Of a DNA stretch of 64,000 bases, positions 15,373-23,650 are shown in pieces. The notes under the pieces are model-generated. The model was not told the DNA's origin. It ran no database searches and worked only from the letters and a program-made list of their open reading frames with translations. The position numbers and the translations under genes were made by a program. Location of the stretch: NCBI RefSeq assembly GCF_048213115.1, contig NZ_CP172404.1, positions 3,038,001-3,102,000 on the forward strand, in the 5' to 3' direction. How positions within the stretch are numbered: the stretch's first letter is position 1; every line of letters starts with the position of its first letter. The stretch is from Niveibacterium terrae (GTDB lineage Bacteria > Pseudomonadota > Gammaproteobacteria > Burkholderiales > Rhodocyclaceae).

Positions 15373-16989
15373 ATGACGATCAAACAAAGACTTCACCTTC
15401 TCTGCGCCTTCGCGACGCTGGCCCTTCTGCTCACCGCGACGATCACCGGCTTCCAGCTCGCCGAGATCGGCCGTGCCGAGAACTCGGTGCAGAAAGTGGC
15501 CGTACCGCTCTCCCGCCTCGTCAATGCAATCGCCTATCAGGCCGTCGATGCGCGCCGCGCCGCGCTCTTCTACATGCTCGACGCCGATCCCGCGCACCGG
15601 CAGCAGCTGTCCGGCCAGATCACGACGGCGCGCGCACAGATCAATCGCGACCTCGACACGCTGAACCAGATCGCTGACGAGGAAGGACTCCGGGGCGACC
15701 TGAAAGCGCTCGCATCCGAACTGAACATCTACTTCGATCTGCTACCGCAGACGCTCAAGATTGCCGATGGCGGTGATGCGACCGCGGCGACGGCCCATTA
15801 CAACAGCCAGGTGGTACCGAAGGTCGCAAGCATGATGGCGGTGATCGAGCGCCTGCACCTCGCCAGCGCGACCCGGCTCAAGACCGCCGACGCGGCCAGC
15901 GAACAGGCGATCGGCGAGGCCAAGCTCCTCTCGTGGACGATCGCGCTGATCGTCGGCGCGCTGCTCTTCTGCGGCGGCATCTGGATCGCCCGCGGCATCC
16001 TCGGCCCACTCGGAAAGCTCAACAACGCGGTAATCTCGCTGACCCGCGACTACGACTTCGGCCAGCGCGTTCCGCTCGACAGCGGCCGCAACGAGATCTC
16101 GGAGACCCTCACCGCCTACAACCGTTTCCTCGAAACGATGCAGCAAAGCCTGCGCGAACTGCATGACGCGGGCGCGACGCTCGGCCATTCGTCGGGCGAG
16201 CTCAAGAGGAGCGCCAGCGAGCTGACCACCGCATCGAGCGAGACGAGCTCGGCGACGACCAACATGGCCGCCGCGGTCGAGGAGATGACGGTAAGCATCG
16301 CCCATGTCGCCGAGCGCGCCAGCGAGACCGACCGGATCGCACACGTCGCCGGCGAGCAGGCGGCGGAAGGCGTCACGGTCATCGATTCGACCGTCGACGG
16401 CATTCACGCGATCGCCGGCACGGTCAGGGAAGCCTCGGGCCGGCTCGACAGCCTGGAAACGCGGACCGGCGAGATCGGCAACGTCGTCAAGGTGATCAAG
16501 GAGATCGCCGACCAGACCAGCCTGCTCGCGCTGAACGCGGCGATCGAAGCGGCCCGGGCCGGCGAGACCGGGCGCGGCTTCGCGGTCGTCGCCGACGAGG
16601 TCAGGAAACTCGCCGAGCGCACGACGCTGTCCACACAGGAGATCACCTCGACCGTCGAGACGATTCTGGCCGAAGCACGGCTGACTTCACAGGCGATGCA
16701 ATCGGTCGTGACCCAGGTCGAACAGGAAGTCGCCGACGCCCGCCAGGCCGGCGAGGCGGTCGAGCAGATCCGCACCGGATCGAGCGAGCTCGTCTCCCAG
16801 GTCGGCGAGATCAGTTCGTCGATGCGCGAGCAGAGCGCGGCCAGCAACAACATCGCGCAGCAGATCGAACGCGTCGCACAGATGTCCGAGGAGACCAGCG
16901 CGGCGGCGCATCACACGTCCGATTCGGCCCAGGAGCTGGACCTCGTCGCCAGGAAGATCTCCAACGCGCTCGAGCGCTACAAGGTCTGA
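15373..16989 (+). CDS. methyl-accepting chemotaxis protein
   Basis: This 538-residue transmembrane chemoreceptor signals to CheA/CheW. It has an N-terminal membrane helix (about 8-30), a helical periplasmic ligand domain of the four-helix-bundle type (about 35-185), a second membrane helix (about 187-207), a HAMP segment, and a cytoplasmic signalling domain whose hairpin tip contains EIADQTSLLALNAAIEAARA (in part) and GRGFAVVADEVRKLAERT. No che genes are nearby, so it is an orphan receptor and its ligand cannot be told from sequence. Its 3' end overlaps the convergent oxidoreductase gene by 13 bp. Confidence 0.92.
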   Translation: MTIKQRLHLLCAFATLALLLTATITGFQLAEIGRAENSVQKVAVPLSRLVNAIAYQAVDARRAALFYMLDADPAHRQQLSGQITTARAQINRDLDTLNQIADEEGLRGDLKALASELNIYFDLLPQTLKIADGGDATAATAHYNSQVVPKVASMMAVIERLHLASATRLKTADAASEQAIGEAKLLSWTIALIVGALLFCGGIWIARGILGPLGKLNNAVISLTRDYDFGQRVPLDSGRNEISETLTAYNRFLETMQQSLRELHDAGATLGHSSGELKRSASELTTASSETSSATTNMAAAVEEMTVSIAHVAERASETDRIAHVAGEQAAEGVTVIDSTVDGIHAIAGTVREASGRLDSLETRTGEIGNVVKVIKEIADQTSLLALNAAIEAARAGETGRGFAVVADEVRKLAERTTLSTQEITSTVETILAEARLTSQAMQSVVTQVEQEVADARQAGEAVEQIRTGSSELVSQVGEISSSMREQSAASNNIAQQIERVAQMSEETSAAAHHTSDSAQELDLVARKISNALERYKV

Positions 16990-17972
16990 GGCGCGCGCAC
17001 GGCGAGCACGATCTTGCCGATGTGCGCACTGCTTTCCATCCGCAGATGGGCGGCCGCGACCTCGCCGAGCGGAAACTCGGAATCGACGCAGGGCCTGAGC
17101 TGCCCCGCGGCGAAGGCCGGCCAGACGCGCTCGGCGAGCGCGTCGCGGATCGCAGTCTTCTCGGCGACAGTCCGCGGCCTCATCGTCGAGCCGGTCAGCG
17201 TCAGCCGTTTGACCATGACGGCCGTGAAGTCGAGCTCGGCGCGCCCGCCGGCGAGGAAAGCGATCATGACGAGGCGCCCGCCCAGGCGCAGCGCCCTGAC
17301 GTTGCGCGGAATGTAGTCGCCGCCGACCATGTCCAGCACGACGTCGGCGCCTCCCGCCGCCTTGACGACCTCGACGAAGTCCTCGTCGCGGTAGCAGATC
17401 GCCCGGTCCGCGCCGAAAGCGACGCAGGCCGCGCACTTCTCAGCGTTGCCCGCGGTCGCGAAGACTTCCGCGCCGAGCAGCTTGCCGAGCTGGATCGCCG
17501 CGAGGCCGATTCCGCTCGAGCCGCCATGGACGAGCAGGCGCTCGCCAGCGGCCAGCCGCCCCAGATCGACCAGGTTGGACCAGACCGTAAACCAGTTCTC
17601 GGGCAGGCTCGCCGCATCGCGCAAGCTCATCCCTTCCGGAATGGGCAGCGCCTGGCCGGCCGGCACGGTGCAGTACTCGGCATAGGCGCCGCCCGGCGTC
17701 AGCGCGGTCACGAAATCGCCGATCTTCCAGTCACTGACCCCTTCGCCGAGCGCGACGATCCGTCCCGCCGCCTCCAGGCCCAGCACCGGCGAGGCATCCG
17801 GCGGCGGCGGATAGGCGCCGGCGCGCTGCAGCACGTCCGGCCGGTTGACGCCGACGTAGTGGTTTTCGATCAGGATCTCGCCGGCGCGCGGCTCGGGCCG
17901 CACGCCTTCGACGAGGTGCATGGAACTGGCCTCGGGAGAGGGGCCGTGCTGGATATAGCGCATGTTTTTCAT
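16977..17972 (-). CDS. zinc-independent NAD(P)H:quinone oxidoreductase
   Basis: This is a 331-residue medium-chain dehydrogenase of the quinone oxidoreductase/PIG3 type, with the GroES-like domain (NRPDVLQRAGAYPPPP, PVLGLEAAGRIV) and a Rossmann domain for NADPH (LLVHGGSSGIGLAAIQLGK, AGNAEKCAACVAFGAD). The zinc ligands of alcohol dehydrogenases are lacking. It reduces quinones, probably as a detoxifying step. The ATG at 17972 overlaps the TGA of the upstream DUF2087 gene (ATGA), so the two are translationally coupled. A second in-frame ATG lies three codons on. Confidence 0.88.
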   Translation of the reverse strand: MKNMRYIQHGPSPEASSMHLVEGVRPEPRAGEILIENHYVGVNRPDVLQRAGAYPPPPDASPVLGLEAAGRIVALGEGVSDWKIGDFVTALTPGGAYAEYCTVPAGQALPIPEGMSLRDAASLPENWFTVWSNLVDLGRLAAGERLLVHGGSSGIGLAAIQLGKLLGAEVFATAGNAEKCAACVAFGADRAICYRDEDFVEVVKAAGGADVVLDMVGGDYIPRNVRALRLGGRLVMIAFLAGGRAELDFTAVMVKRLTLTGSTMRPRTVAEKTAIRDALAERVWPAFAAGQLRPCVDSEFPLGEVAAAHLRMESSAHIGKIVLAVRAPQTL

Positions 17973-18550
17973 TTCCGGTTGCGGGCAGGGCGAGGCCTTT
18001 TCAGCCGGGCACGGATCGCCCTGAGCAGGGCCGCGGCCTCGGACGGAGCCCGCCGCGCCTCCTTGCGGTATTCGCGTCCGTCCGGGGTTCGGACGAACAG
18101 ACCTTCGTTGATCAGCTCGCGGCGCAGGATCACCGGATCGTCGAAGTCGTTGCGGGCCGCCAGCAGCGCGGTGACTTCGCGCTCCGAATAGACTTTTCGC
18201 GCATCGAAGAGCGACCACAGATACCAGACCGCGAGGCGCTGGGCTCCGCGCTTGACCGGCCAGCGCGTCAGCCGCCCGTCCGCGTCGAGCAGGCGCAGCA
18301 CTTTCTCGGCGTCGGCGCACAGTGTCTCGGCAGGAAGCGGAGCCGGAAGCTCAGGCGCAGGCCGCAGCTCGGCGCCGCTCCGATAGCTCTGGTAATTGCT
18401 GTGGCCGGCGGCGCGGGCAAGCATGTTCAGCAGCGCCAGATGGGAAGGCGGACGTGCGTTCGCGGCGTGATGGGTTTCGATCTGGCGGCACAACGAGCGT
18501 GCGAGCGCCGAGAGGTCCTGGACCTGGTAAGACAGAATTTGTTTGGACAC
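17969..18550 (-). CDS. DUF2087-domain protein
   Basis: The 193-residue protein ends in a DUF2087 domain: DADGRLTRWPVKRGAQRLAV, then LFDARKVYSEREVTALLAA and the winged-helix-like ILRRELINEGLFVRTPDGRE (about residues 90-170). The N-terminal 60 residues (LARSLCRQIE, LALLNMLARAAGHSNYQSY) resemble the glyoxalase-superfamily-associated helical domain. DUF2087 proteins are usually called putative transcriptional regulators; function is not established. The start is GTG with GAGGAT upstream. It forms a two-gene operon with the quinone oxidoreductase. The 180 bp between it and the pirin gene show no ORF. Confidence 0.78.
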   Translation of the reverse strand: MSKQILSYQVQDLSALARSLCRQIETHHAANARPPSHLALLNMLARAAGHSNYQSYRSGAELRPAPELPAPLPAETLCADAEKVLRLLDADGRLTRWPVKRGAQRLAVWYLWSLFDARKVYSEREVTALLAARNDFDDPVILRRELINEGLFVRTPDGREYRKEARRAPSEAAALLRAIRARLKRPRPARNRK

Positions 18551-18729
18551 GATTCATCCTCGTGTGCCGTCCCCGGCTGGGGTGATGGTGGTCGCCCTTC
18601 CATCGCGGCACGGAATGATCGTAGCCGAAAGGAATCGTGCAGGTTTAGCGCTCTTGCGAGTGGCGACGCCTGGGGGAGCTGCGGCCCCAGACGGCAAGCA
18701 TAGCGCGGCAGCCGAGCACTTGCCAAGCC

Positions 18730-19593
18730 TCAGCCCAGCCGCCCTTCGCGGTAGTCGGCGATCGCCTGCTCGATCTCGAGCCGCGTGTTCATGACGAAAG
18801 GCCCCATCTGGACGATCGGCTCGGCGAGCGGCGCCCCCGCGACCAGGATCGCCCTCGCCTCCCCGCAGGACGCGATGACGATGCCATCCGCGCCCTCGTC
18901 GTTGCTGAGAATAGCGGTCCGCCGCTCAGCGATGCGCTCCTGATCCGGCCCCGCCGCGAGCTCGCCGCGATAGACGCAGAGGAAGGCATTGTGCCCGGCG
19001 GGCAGCTTCTGTTCGAATCGGCTGCCGGCAGCAAGGTGCAGATCGAGGAAGACCGGCGCCGTGTCCGGGCGCGCAATCGCTCCCGCGACGCCGTGCGAAG
19101 CCCCCGCGATCACGCGAACCCGGACTCCGCTGTCGGTGACGAATTCAGGGATCTCGGCCGGCTGAATGTCCTTGTACCAGGGATCGCTCATCTTCTCGCG
19201 GCCGGGCAGGTTCAGCCACAGTTGAAAGCCTTCCATCCGCCCTTCGCTCTGCTCGGGCATCTCGGAGTGGATCAGGCCGCGCGCCGCGCACATCCACTGC
19301 GCACCGCCCTGCTGGAGCAGGCCTTCGTTGCCCCGGCTGTCGCGGTGGCGCATCCGCCCCGCAAGCATATAGGTGATAGTCTCGAAGCCACGGTGCGGAT
19401 GATCGGGGAAACCCCCGATGTAGTCGTCCGCAACCTCGCTACCGAAAACGTCGAGCATCAGGAAGGGATCGAGCCGGCGCTGCAGGCTCTGTCCGATCAC
19501 GCGCGTGAGCTTGACGCCCGCGCCATCGGAGGTCGCGATGCCGCTGATCTGGCGTTCGATCGCGCGCGAGCGCAGGACTCGATCCGGACTCAT
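18730..19593 (-). CDS. pirin family protein
   Basis: This is a 287-residue bicupin protein. The first cupin carries the metal-binding histidines (GGFPDHPHRGFETITYML, and HSEMPEQSEGRMEGFQLWLN further on); the C-terminal pirin_C domain covers about residues 180-270. Bacterial pirins act as quercetin dioxygenases or redox-linked regulators. I use ATG 19593 (MSPDRVLRSR), preceded by GAGAAAA. The gene starts 13 bp after azoR, so the two are likely co-transcribed as a redox/electrophile response unit. Confidence 0.88.
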   Translation of the reverse strand: MSPDRVLRSRAIERQISGIATSDGAGVKLTRVIGQSLQRRLDPFLMLDVFGSEVADDYIGGFPDHPHRGFETITYMLAGRMRHRDSRGNEGLLQQGGAQWMCAARGLIHSEMPEQSEGRMEGFQLWLNLPGREKMSDPWYKDIQPAEIPEFVTDSGVRVRVIAGASHGVAGAIARPDTAPVFLDLHLAAGSRFEQKLPAGHNAFLCVYRGELAAGPDQERIAERRTAILSNDEGADGIVIASCGEARAILVAGAPLAEPIVQMGPFVMNTRLEIEQAIADYREGRLG

Positions 19594-19606
19594 GATTTTC
19601 TCTCGC

Positions 19607-20206
19607 TCAGAGCGCCAGCGCGGCGATCTGCGCGTCCGCATCCGCATGGGCTGCGGCGGCAGCCTCCGGCCCCATGGCCAGGCCTTCGGCGAACACGAAC
19701 TGGACGTCGGTCATGCCGAGGAAACCGAGCACGGCCTTCAGATAGGGCACCTGGGTGTCAGCTTCGCTGCCGCGGTATTTGCCGCCGCGCGCGAACGCGA
19801 CATAGACCTTCTTGCCCTTGAGCAGGCCTTCCGGGCCATTCTCGGTGTACTGGAAAGTCACCTTGGCGCGGCAGATCGAATCGATCCAGTTCTTCAGCTG
19901 CGAGGTGATGCCGAAGTTGTACATCGGCACGCCCAGAACGATCGCGTCGGCGGCCTGAATCTCGGCGATGTTGGCATCGTCGAGCGCGACGCGAGCCGCT
20001 TGTTCCGGGCTGCGCGACTCGGCCGGCGTGAAGAGCGCACCGAGCGCCGCCTGATCGAGGGCCGGATGCGGATCGCTGGCGAGATCGCGGACCTTCAGGC
20101 TCGCCTGCGGATTGCCGGCCTTCAGGCGCGCAACGATGCGTTCGGCTACCGCGGTGGATTGGGCGCCTTCGCTGCGGGCGCTGGAATTGATCTGCAGGAT
20201 GTTCAT
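19607..20206 (-). CDS. azoR: FMN-dependent NADH:azoreductase
   Basis: This 199-residue flavodoxin-fold enzyme reduces quinones and azo compounds with NADH. It has the N-terminal FMN phosphate loop (MNILQINSSARSEGAQST), the PMYNFGITSQLKNWID block around residue 95 that contacts FMN, and the conserved FARGGKYRGS loop. A GAGGAAG ribosome site precedes the ATG. It leads the operon azoR-pirin and is transcribed divergently from a LysR gene, the usual layout for LysR-controlled quinone/azo reductases. Confidence 0.92.
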   Translation of the reverse strand: MNILQINSSARSEGAQSTAVAERIVARLKAGNPQASLKVRDLASDPHPALDQAALGALFTPAESRSPEQAARVALDDANIAEIQAADAIVLGVPMYNFGITSQLKNWIDSICRAKVTFQYTENGPEGLLKGKKVYVAFARGGKYRGSEADTQVPYLKAVLGFLGMTDVQFVFAEGLAMGPEAAAAAHADADAQIAALAL

Positions 20207-20290
20207 GACGGTCTTCCTCGTTGGGGACTGGAATGAGACCCACTTTATCGAGTCGGGACACCGAGAAGAAGACGAAAAAATGGACAACAC

Positions 20291-20308
20291 TGTTCCACCA
20301 GTGGAACA
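20291..20308. promoter_or_regulatory. LysR operator candidate between azoR and lysR
   Basis: TGTTCCAC-CA-GTGGAACA is a perfect palindrome with 8-bp arms. It lies 85 bp upstream of azoR and directly before the chosen LysR start, and it contains the T-N11-A core expected of LysR sites. It probably serves both autoregulation and control of azoR. Confidence 0.6.
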
Positions 20309-20315
20309 ATCAGCC

Positions 20316-21209
20316 ATGGACATCGAAGCCAACGACCTCGTTCTCTTCGCCCGCATCGCCGATTCGGGCAGTTTCAGCCGCGGCGCGGCGCGCGCAGGAC
20401 TGCCCAAATCGACGGTCTCAAGGCGGATCGCCGCGCTCGAAGCCCGGCTGGGCGAGCGGGTCTTCCTGCGCAGCACGCGCCGGCTCGCGCTGACCGAATT
20501 CGGCGCAGGCCTGCTCGAGCACGCCCACCGCCTCTGCGAGGAAGTCGAGGCGGCCGCCGCGCTGGCCCAGTACCGCCAAGCCCAACCGAGCGGAAAGCTG
20601 CGCGTGTCGGTTCCCGGCGACTTCGCCTTCCTGCTGCTGCCCGCGATGCTCGCCGGCTACGCGCAGCGCTATCCGGACGTCGAGCTGGAGCTCGACCTGT
20701 CGCCGCGTCGCGTCGATCTGCTCGGAGAGGGGTTCGATCTGGCGATCCGGATCGGCGATCTGCCCGACGATGCAACGCTGGTCGCGCGCCGGCTCTGCGA
20801 GATCGCGAGCGGGCTCTACGCTTCACCGGGCTATCTCGACCAGCACGGCCGGCCCGAGGCTCCTGACGATCTCGCCGCGCACCGCTGCCTGCGCCTGCTC
20901 ACGCGCAGTGGTGACGCCCAGGCCTGGGAGCTCGTCCGCAACAGCCTGCGCTGGAACGGCGAAGTGCCCCAGACCCTCAAGGCCAACTCGCCGGGCCTTC
21001 TGATGCAGCTCGCGCTCGAGCACGCCGGGATCGGGATGCTTGTCGAGCGCTTCGCCGAGCCCCTCGTCGCGGCGGGAAGGCTGGTGCCCGTTCTGCCCGA
21101 ATGGCGGGCGCTCGCCGCGACCGCCTGGGCCGTGCTGCCCGGCCGCCGCCTGCTGCCGGCCAAGACCCGTGCTTTCGTCGAGGCTCTGGTCGCGGCGCTG
21201 GAGGCGTGA
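20316..21209 (+). CDS. LysR-family transcriptional regulator
   Basis: The 297-residue regulator has an N-terminal winged helix-turn-helix (LVLFARIADSGSFSRGAARA, LPKSTVSRRIAALEARLGER, about residues 7-60) and a periplasmic-binding-protein-like effector domain from about 90 to 295. It is transcribed away from azoR and presumably responds to quinones or similar electrophiles. I start at ATG 20316 because this gives the usual MDxxDL-type LysR N-terminus; an ATG at 20280 is in frame and has GAAGAAG upstream, in which case the palindrome would lie inside the coding sequence. Confidence 0.88.
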   Translation: MDIEANDLVLFARIADSGSFSRGAARAGLPKSTVSRRIAALEARLGERVFLRSTRRLALTEFGAGLLEHAHRLCEEVEAAAALAQYRQAQPSGKLRVSVPGDFAFLLLPAMLAGYAQRYPDVELELDLSPRRVDLLGEGFDLAIRIGDLPDDATLVARRLCEIASGLYASPGYLDQHGRPEAPDDLAAHRCLRLLTRSGDAQAWELVRNSLRWNGEVPQTLKANSPGLLMQLALEHAGIGMLVERFAEPLVAAGRLVPVLPEWRALAATAWAVLPGRRLLPAKTRAFVEALVAALEA

Positions 21210-21346
21210 TCGCCGGCGTCACATGACTGCCGGGACTGCTTTTATGACACAAGAATCCACATTCGATGCATTTCCCGAAACGGAACAGTTGGGTAGTGTG
21301 GACACACAGGGATTTCCGAATACTCAGCTTTCAGGAACCTGACTTT

Positions 21347-21431
21347 TTCAGTGAGGGCAAACCCGTCGAAAGGCGGGGACGCAAAGCCTCCGGCCTACAG
21401 CGCATTGCGCAACGGTAGCGGGGCTGCCAAC
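21347..21431 (+). promoter_or_regulatory. c-di-GMP-I riboswitch (GEMM)
   Basis: The plus strand contains the GEMM hallmarks in order: GAGGGCAAACC, CGAAAGGCGGGGACGCAAAG, CCTCCGGCCTAC, a variable hairpin CGCATTGCG, and ACGGTAGCGGGGCTGCC. The GAAA tetraloop, its receptor-like CCTCC...GGUAGC strands and the conserved GACGCAAAGCCUCCGG core are intact. It lies about 70 nt upstream of the sedolisin gene and is co-directional, so c-di-GMP should control that gene. Confidence 0.93.
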
Positions 21432-21472
21432 GAAGCCGCGAAAGCCACGCGGAACGTTGTCACGCGAGAGCC

Positions 21473-21493
21473 CTCCGCTCACCACGAGTGGAG
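21473..21493 (+). promoter_or_regulatory. Shine-Dalgarno-sequestering hairpin downstream of riboswitch
   Basis: CTCCGCTC-ACCAC-GAGTGGAG forms an eight-pair stem (one G-U) whose 3' arm contains the GTGGAG ribosome site of the sedolisin gene, ending 5 nt before ATG 21499. It fits a translational expression platform for the upstream c-di-GMP aptamer. Confidence 0.6.
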
Positions 21494-21498
21494 ATGCG

Positions 21499-23613
21499 AT
21501 GCGCAATCATCATCAAACCCAAGCCCGGCGGACCGCGGAAATCCTCGCGACCCTTTTCGCCACACTCGCCCTTTCCGGCTGCGGCGGCTCCAACAGCGGC
21601 ACGGACACACCGTCCGCCTCCGCGCAGGCCGAGGGCGTCACCGTGCCTCTGGACGCGTCCGGCTTGCCCGACGCCCAGGCCAGCCTGGTCATCGAGCCCA
21701 CCTACCACCTCGCACCGGTACTGCTCGATGCGCCCGACGACCGGGATGTCCAGGACAACAGCGCTTCGGCGCTCGCCGCCCCCCACGCTCAAGGCCTTTC
21801 CGCGTCCCAATCGGCGCTGAACACCCGCGGGCTGACCGTCCAGGCGATCGAATCCGCGCAGCGCGCCCAGGCCTTGTCGACGGCTTCGGGCGAAGCCGCG
21901 ACGCCTCAAGCCAGCACCAGCACGGTCACGACCTACACCCCCGCCCAGATCCGCGCCGCCTATAAGCTGCCCGCGCTCCCGGCGGCCGGAACGACACCGA
22001 CTGCGACCCAGGCCGCCCAGCTCGGCGCCGGTCAGACGATCTACATCGTCGACGCGAAACACGATCCCAATGTCGCCGCCGAACTGAGCACTTTCAACCA
22101 GAAGTTCGGCCTGCCGACCTGCACGAGCAAGACGATCGCGACCAGTGCCAAACTGCCTCTGGCCTCCGCCACGACCAGCGAAGGCTGCACGCTGTCGGTC
22201 GTATACAGCACGGCGAGCGGAACGATGAGCAGCACCGCGCCGCTCTACGACTCGGGCTGGGCGACCGAGATCACGCTGGACGTGCAGTGGGCCCACGCCA
22301 CCGCACCGCTGGCCCGGATCATCCTGATCGAAGCCCCTGACGCATCGCTGAACAGCCTGCTCGGCGCGATTGCCCTCGCCAACTCGATGGGGCCGGGCGT
22401 CGTCTCGATGAGCTTCGGCGCCAATGAGGGGAGCTGGATCAGCTCGGTCGATTCGGCCTTCTCCGGATCCGGCATGAGCTACCTTGCCGCGACCGGCGAC
22501 TCGGGCGCCGCAGTCTATTGGCCCGCAGTTTCGAGCAAGGTCGTCGCGGTCGGCGGCACTTCGCTGAGCTATGCGGGGAGCGGCACCCGGACGGAAACCG
22601 GCTGGTCCGGGACGGGCGGCGGAATCAGCCAATATCTGGCGACGCCCAGCTACCAGGCGTCCGGGGTTCCCGGAGTCGGCAGCCTCGCCCGCCGCGGCGT
22701 CGCGGATGTGGCCTTCAACGCCAACCCGAGCACGGGCCAATTCGTCGCGGTGATCCCGTCGGGCAGCACGACCGCGAGCTGGGTCAGCGCTGGAGGCACC
22801 AGCCTCGCCACACCGCAGTGGGCAGGCCTCACCGCGGTCGCCAATGCGATGCGGGTTCAGGCCGGCAAAGCCGTGCTCGGTGCGCCGCACGCGCAGATCT
22901 ACGGGCAGATCGGCGCCGTTCCCGGCACTTACGCGAGCGCCTTTGCCGACATCACCAGCGGCACGAACGGAGTCTGTGCGAACTGCACGGCGAAAGTCGG
23001 CTACGACGCACTGACCGGTCTGGGAACTCCGAACGCGACGAGTTTGCTCAGTGCGCTGCTCGGCTCGACGGCAGTTTCGACGGCGCCAGTGGTCGCCTCC
23101 GCAACGGTCAGCGGAAAGGCCGGCGTCGCGCTCACCTTCACGGTCTCGACGACCGCGGCCAACCCGGTCAGCTATGCGCTGAGCGGCGCTCCGTCGGGCA
23201 TGACGATCGCCAGCAACGGGACGATCAGTTGGGCCAAACCGGTCGCCGGCAGCTACGCGGTGACGGTCACGGCGAAAGACAGCAAGACCGCGTTGAGCGG
23301 TCAGGGAATCGTCACGGTCGTCATCGCCAGCGCCAGCACCAGCCAGGCCCCGGTCATCAAAGCCTCCGCGCTCAGCGGCATCGCCGGCAAGGCTCTGACG
23401 GGTTCGATCAGCGTCTCCGACCCCGGTGGCTACGCGATGGCGGTGACGATCACCGGTCTGCCTTCAGGCATCCTGCTCTCGGTCAGCGGCCAGACCATCA
23501 CGCTCAACTGGGCCAAACCGGTCAAGGGCAGTTACACGCTGAACATATCGGTCAAGGATGCGGTCGGTCTGACGGCTCAGACCTCGGTGCCGATCACGAT
23601 CGCCGCGCAGTGA
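21499..23613 (+). CDS. secreted S53 (sedolisin/kumamolisin) family peptidase lipoprotein with Ig-like tail
   Basis: The 704-residue protein is an acid-acting serine-carboxyl peptidase. Residues 1-28 form a lipoprotein signal (LSGC lipobox, Cys28). The catalytic set is visible: Glu257 and Asp261 in GWATEITLDVQWAHA, the oxyanion Asp334 in ATGDSGAA and nucleophile Ser435 in SAGGTSLATPQ. A propeptide-like segment (about 40-150) precedes the domain, although the usual long prodomain is short here. Two tandem Ig-like/cadherin-like repeats (about 545-625 and 630-704) end the protein. The ATG has GGAG 5 nt upstream, inside a sequestering hairpin, behind a c-di-GMP-I riboswitch. It probably remodels surface proteins or biofilm matrix; that role is inference. 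Confidence 0.88.
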   Translation: MRNHHQTQARRTAEILATLFATLALSGCGGSNSGTDTPSASAQAEGVTVPLDASGLPDAQASLVIEPTYHLAPVLLDAPDDRDVQDNSASALAAPHAQGLSASQSALNTRGLTVQAIESAQRAQALSTASGEAATPQASTSTVTTYTPAQIRAAYKLPALPAAGTTPTATQAAQLGAGQTIYIVDAKHDPNVAAELSTFNQKFGLPTCTSKTIATSAKLPLASATTSEGCTLSVVYSTASGTMSSTAPLYDSGWATEITLDVQWAHATAPLARIILIEAPDASLNSLLGAIALANSMGPGVVSMSFGANEGSWISSVDSAFSGSGMSYLAATGDSGAAVYWPAVSSKVVAVGGTSLSYAGSGTRTETGWSGTGGGISQYLATPSYQASGVPGVGSLARRGVADVAFNANPSTGQFVAVIPSGSTTASWVSAGGTSLATPQWAGLTAVANAMRVQAGKAVLGAPHAQIYGQIGAVPGTYASAFADITSGTNGVCANCTAKVGYDALTGLGTPNATSLLSALLGSTAVSTAPVVASATVSGKAGVALTFTVSTTAANPVSYALSGAPSGMTIASNGTISWAKPVAGSYAVTVTAKDSKTALSGQGIVTVVIASASTSQAPVIKASALSGIAGKALTGSISVSDPGGYAMAVTITGLPSGILLSVSGQTITLNWAKPVKGSYTLNISVKDAVGLTAQTSVPITIAAQ

Positions 23614-23621
23614 CGAGGCGA

Positions 23622-23641
23622 CGCCCTCCGCAAGGAGGGCG
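23622..23641. terminator. hairpin between convergent genes
   Basis: CGCCCTCC-GCAA-GGAGGGCG is a perfect 8-bp stem in the 37-bp gap between the converging sedolisin and phosphofructokinase genes. It has no T-run; it may end transcription on either strand weakly. Confidence 0.5.
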
Positions 23642-23650
23642 CAAGCCCGT

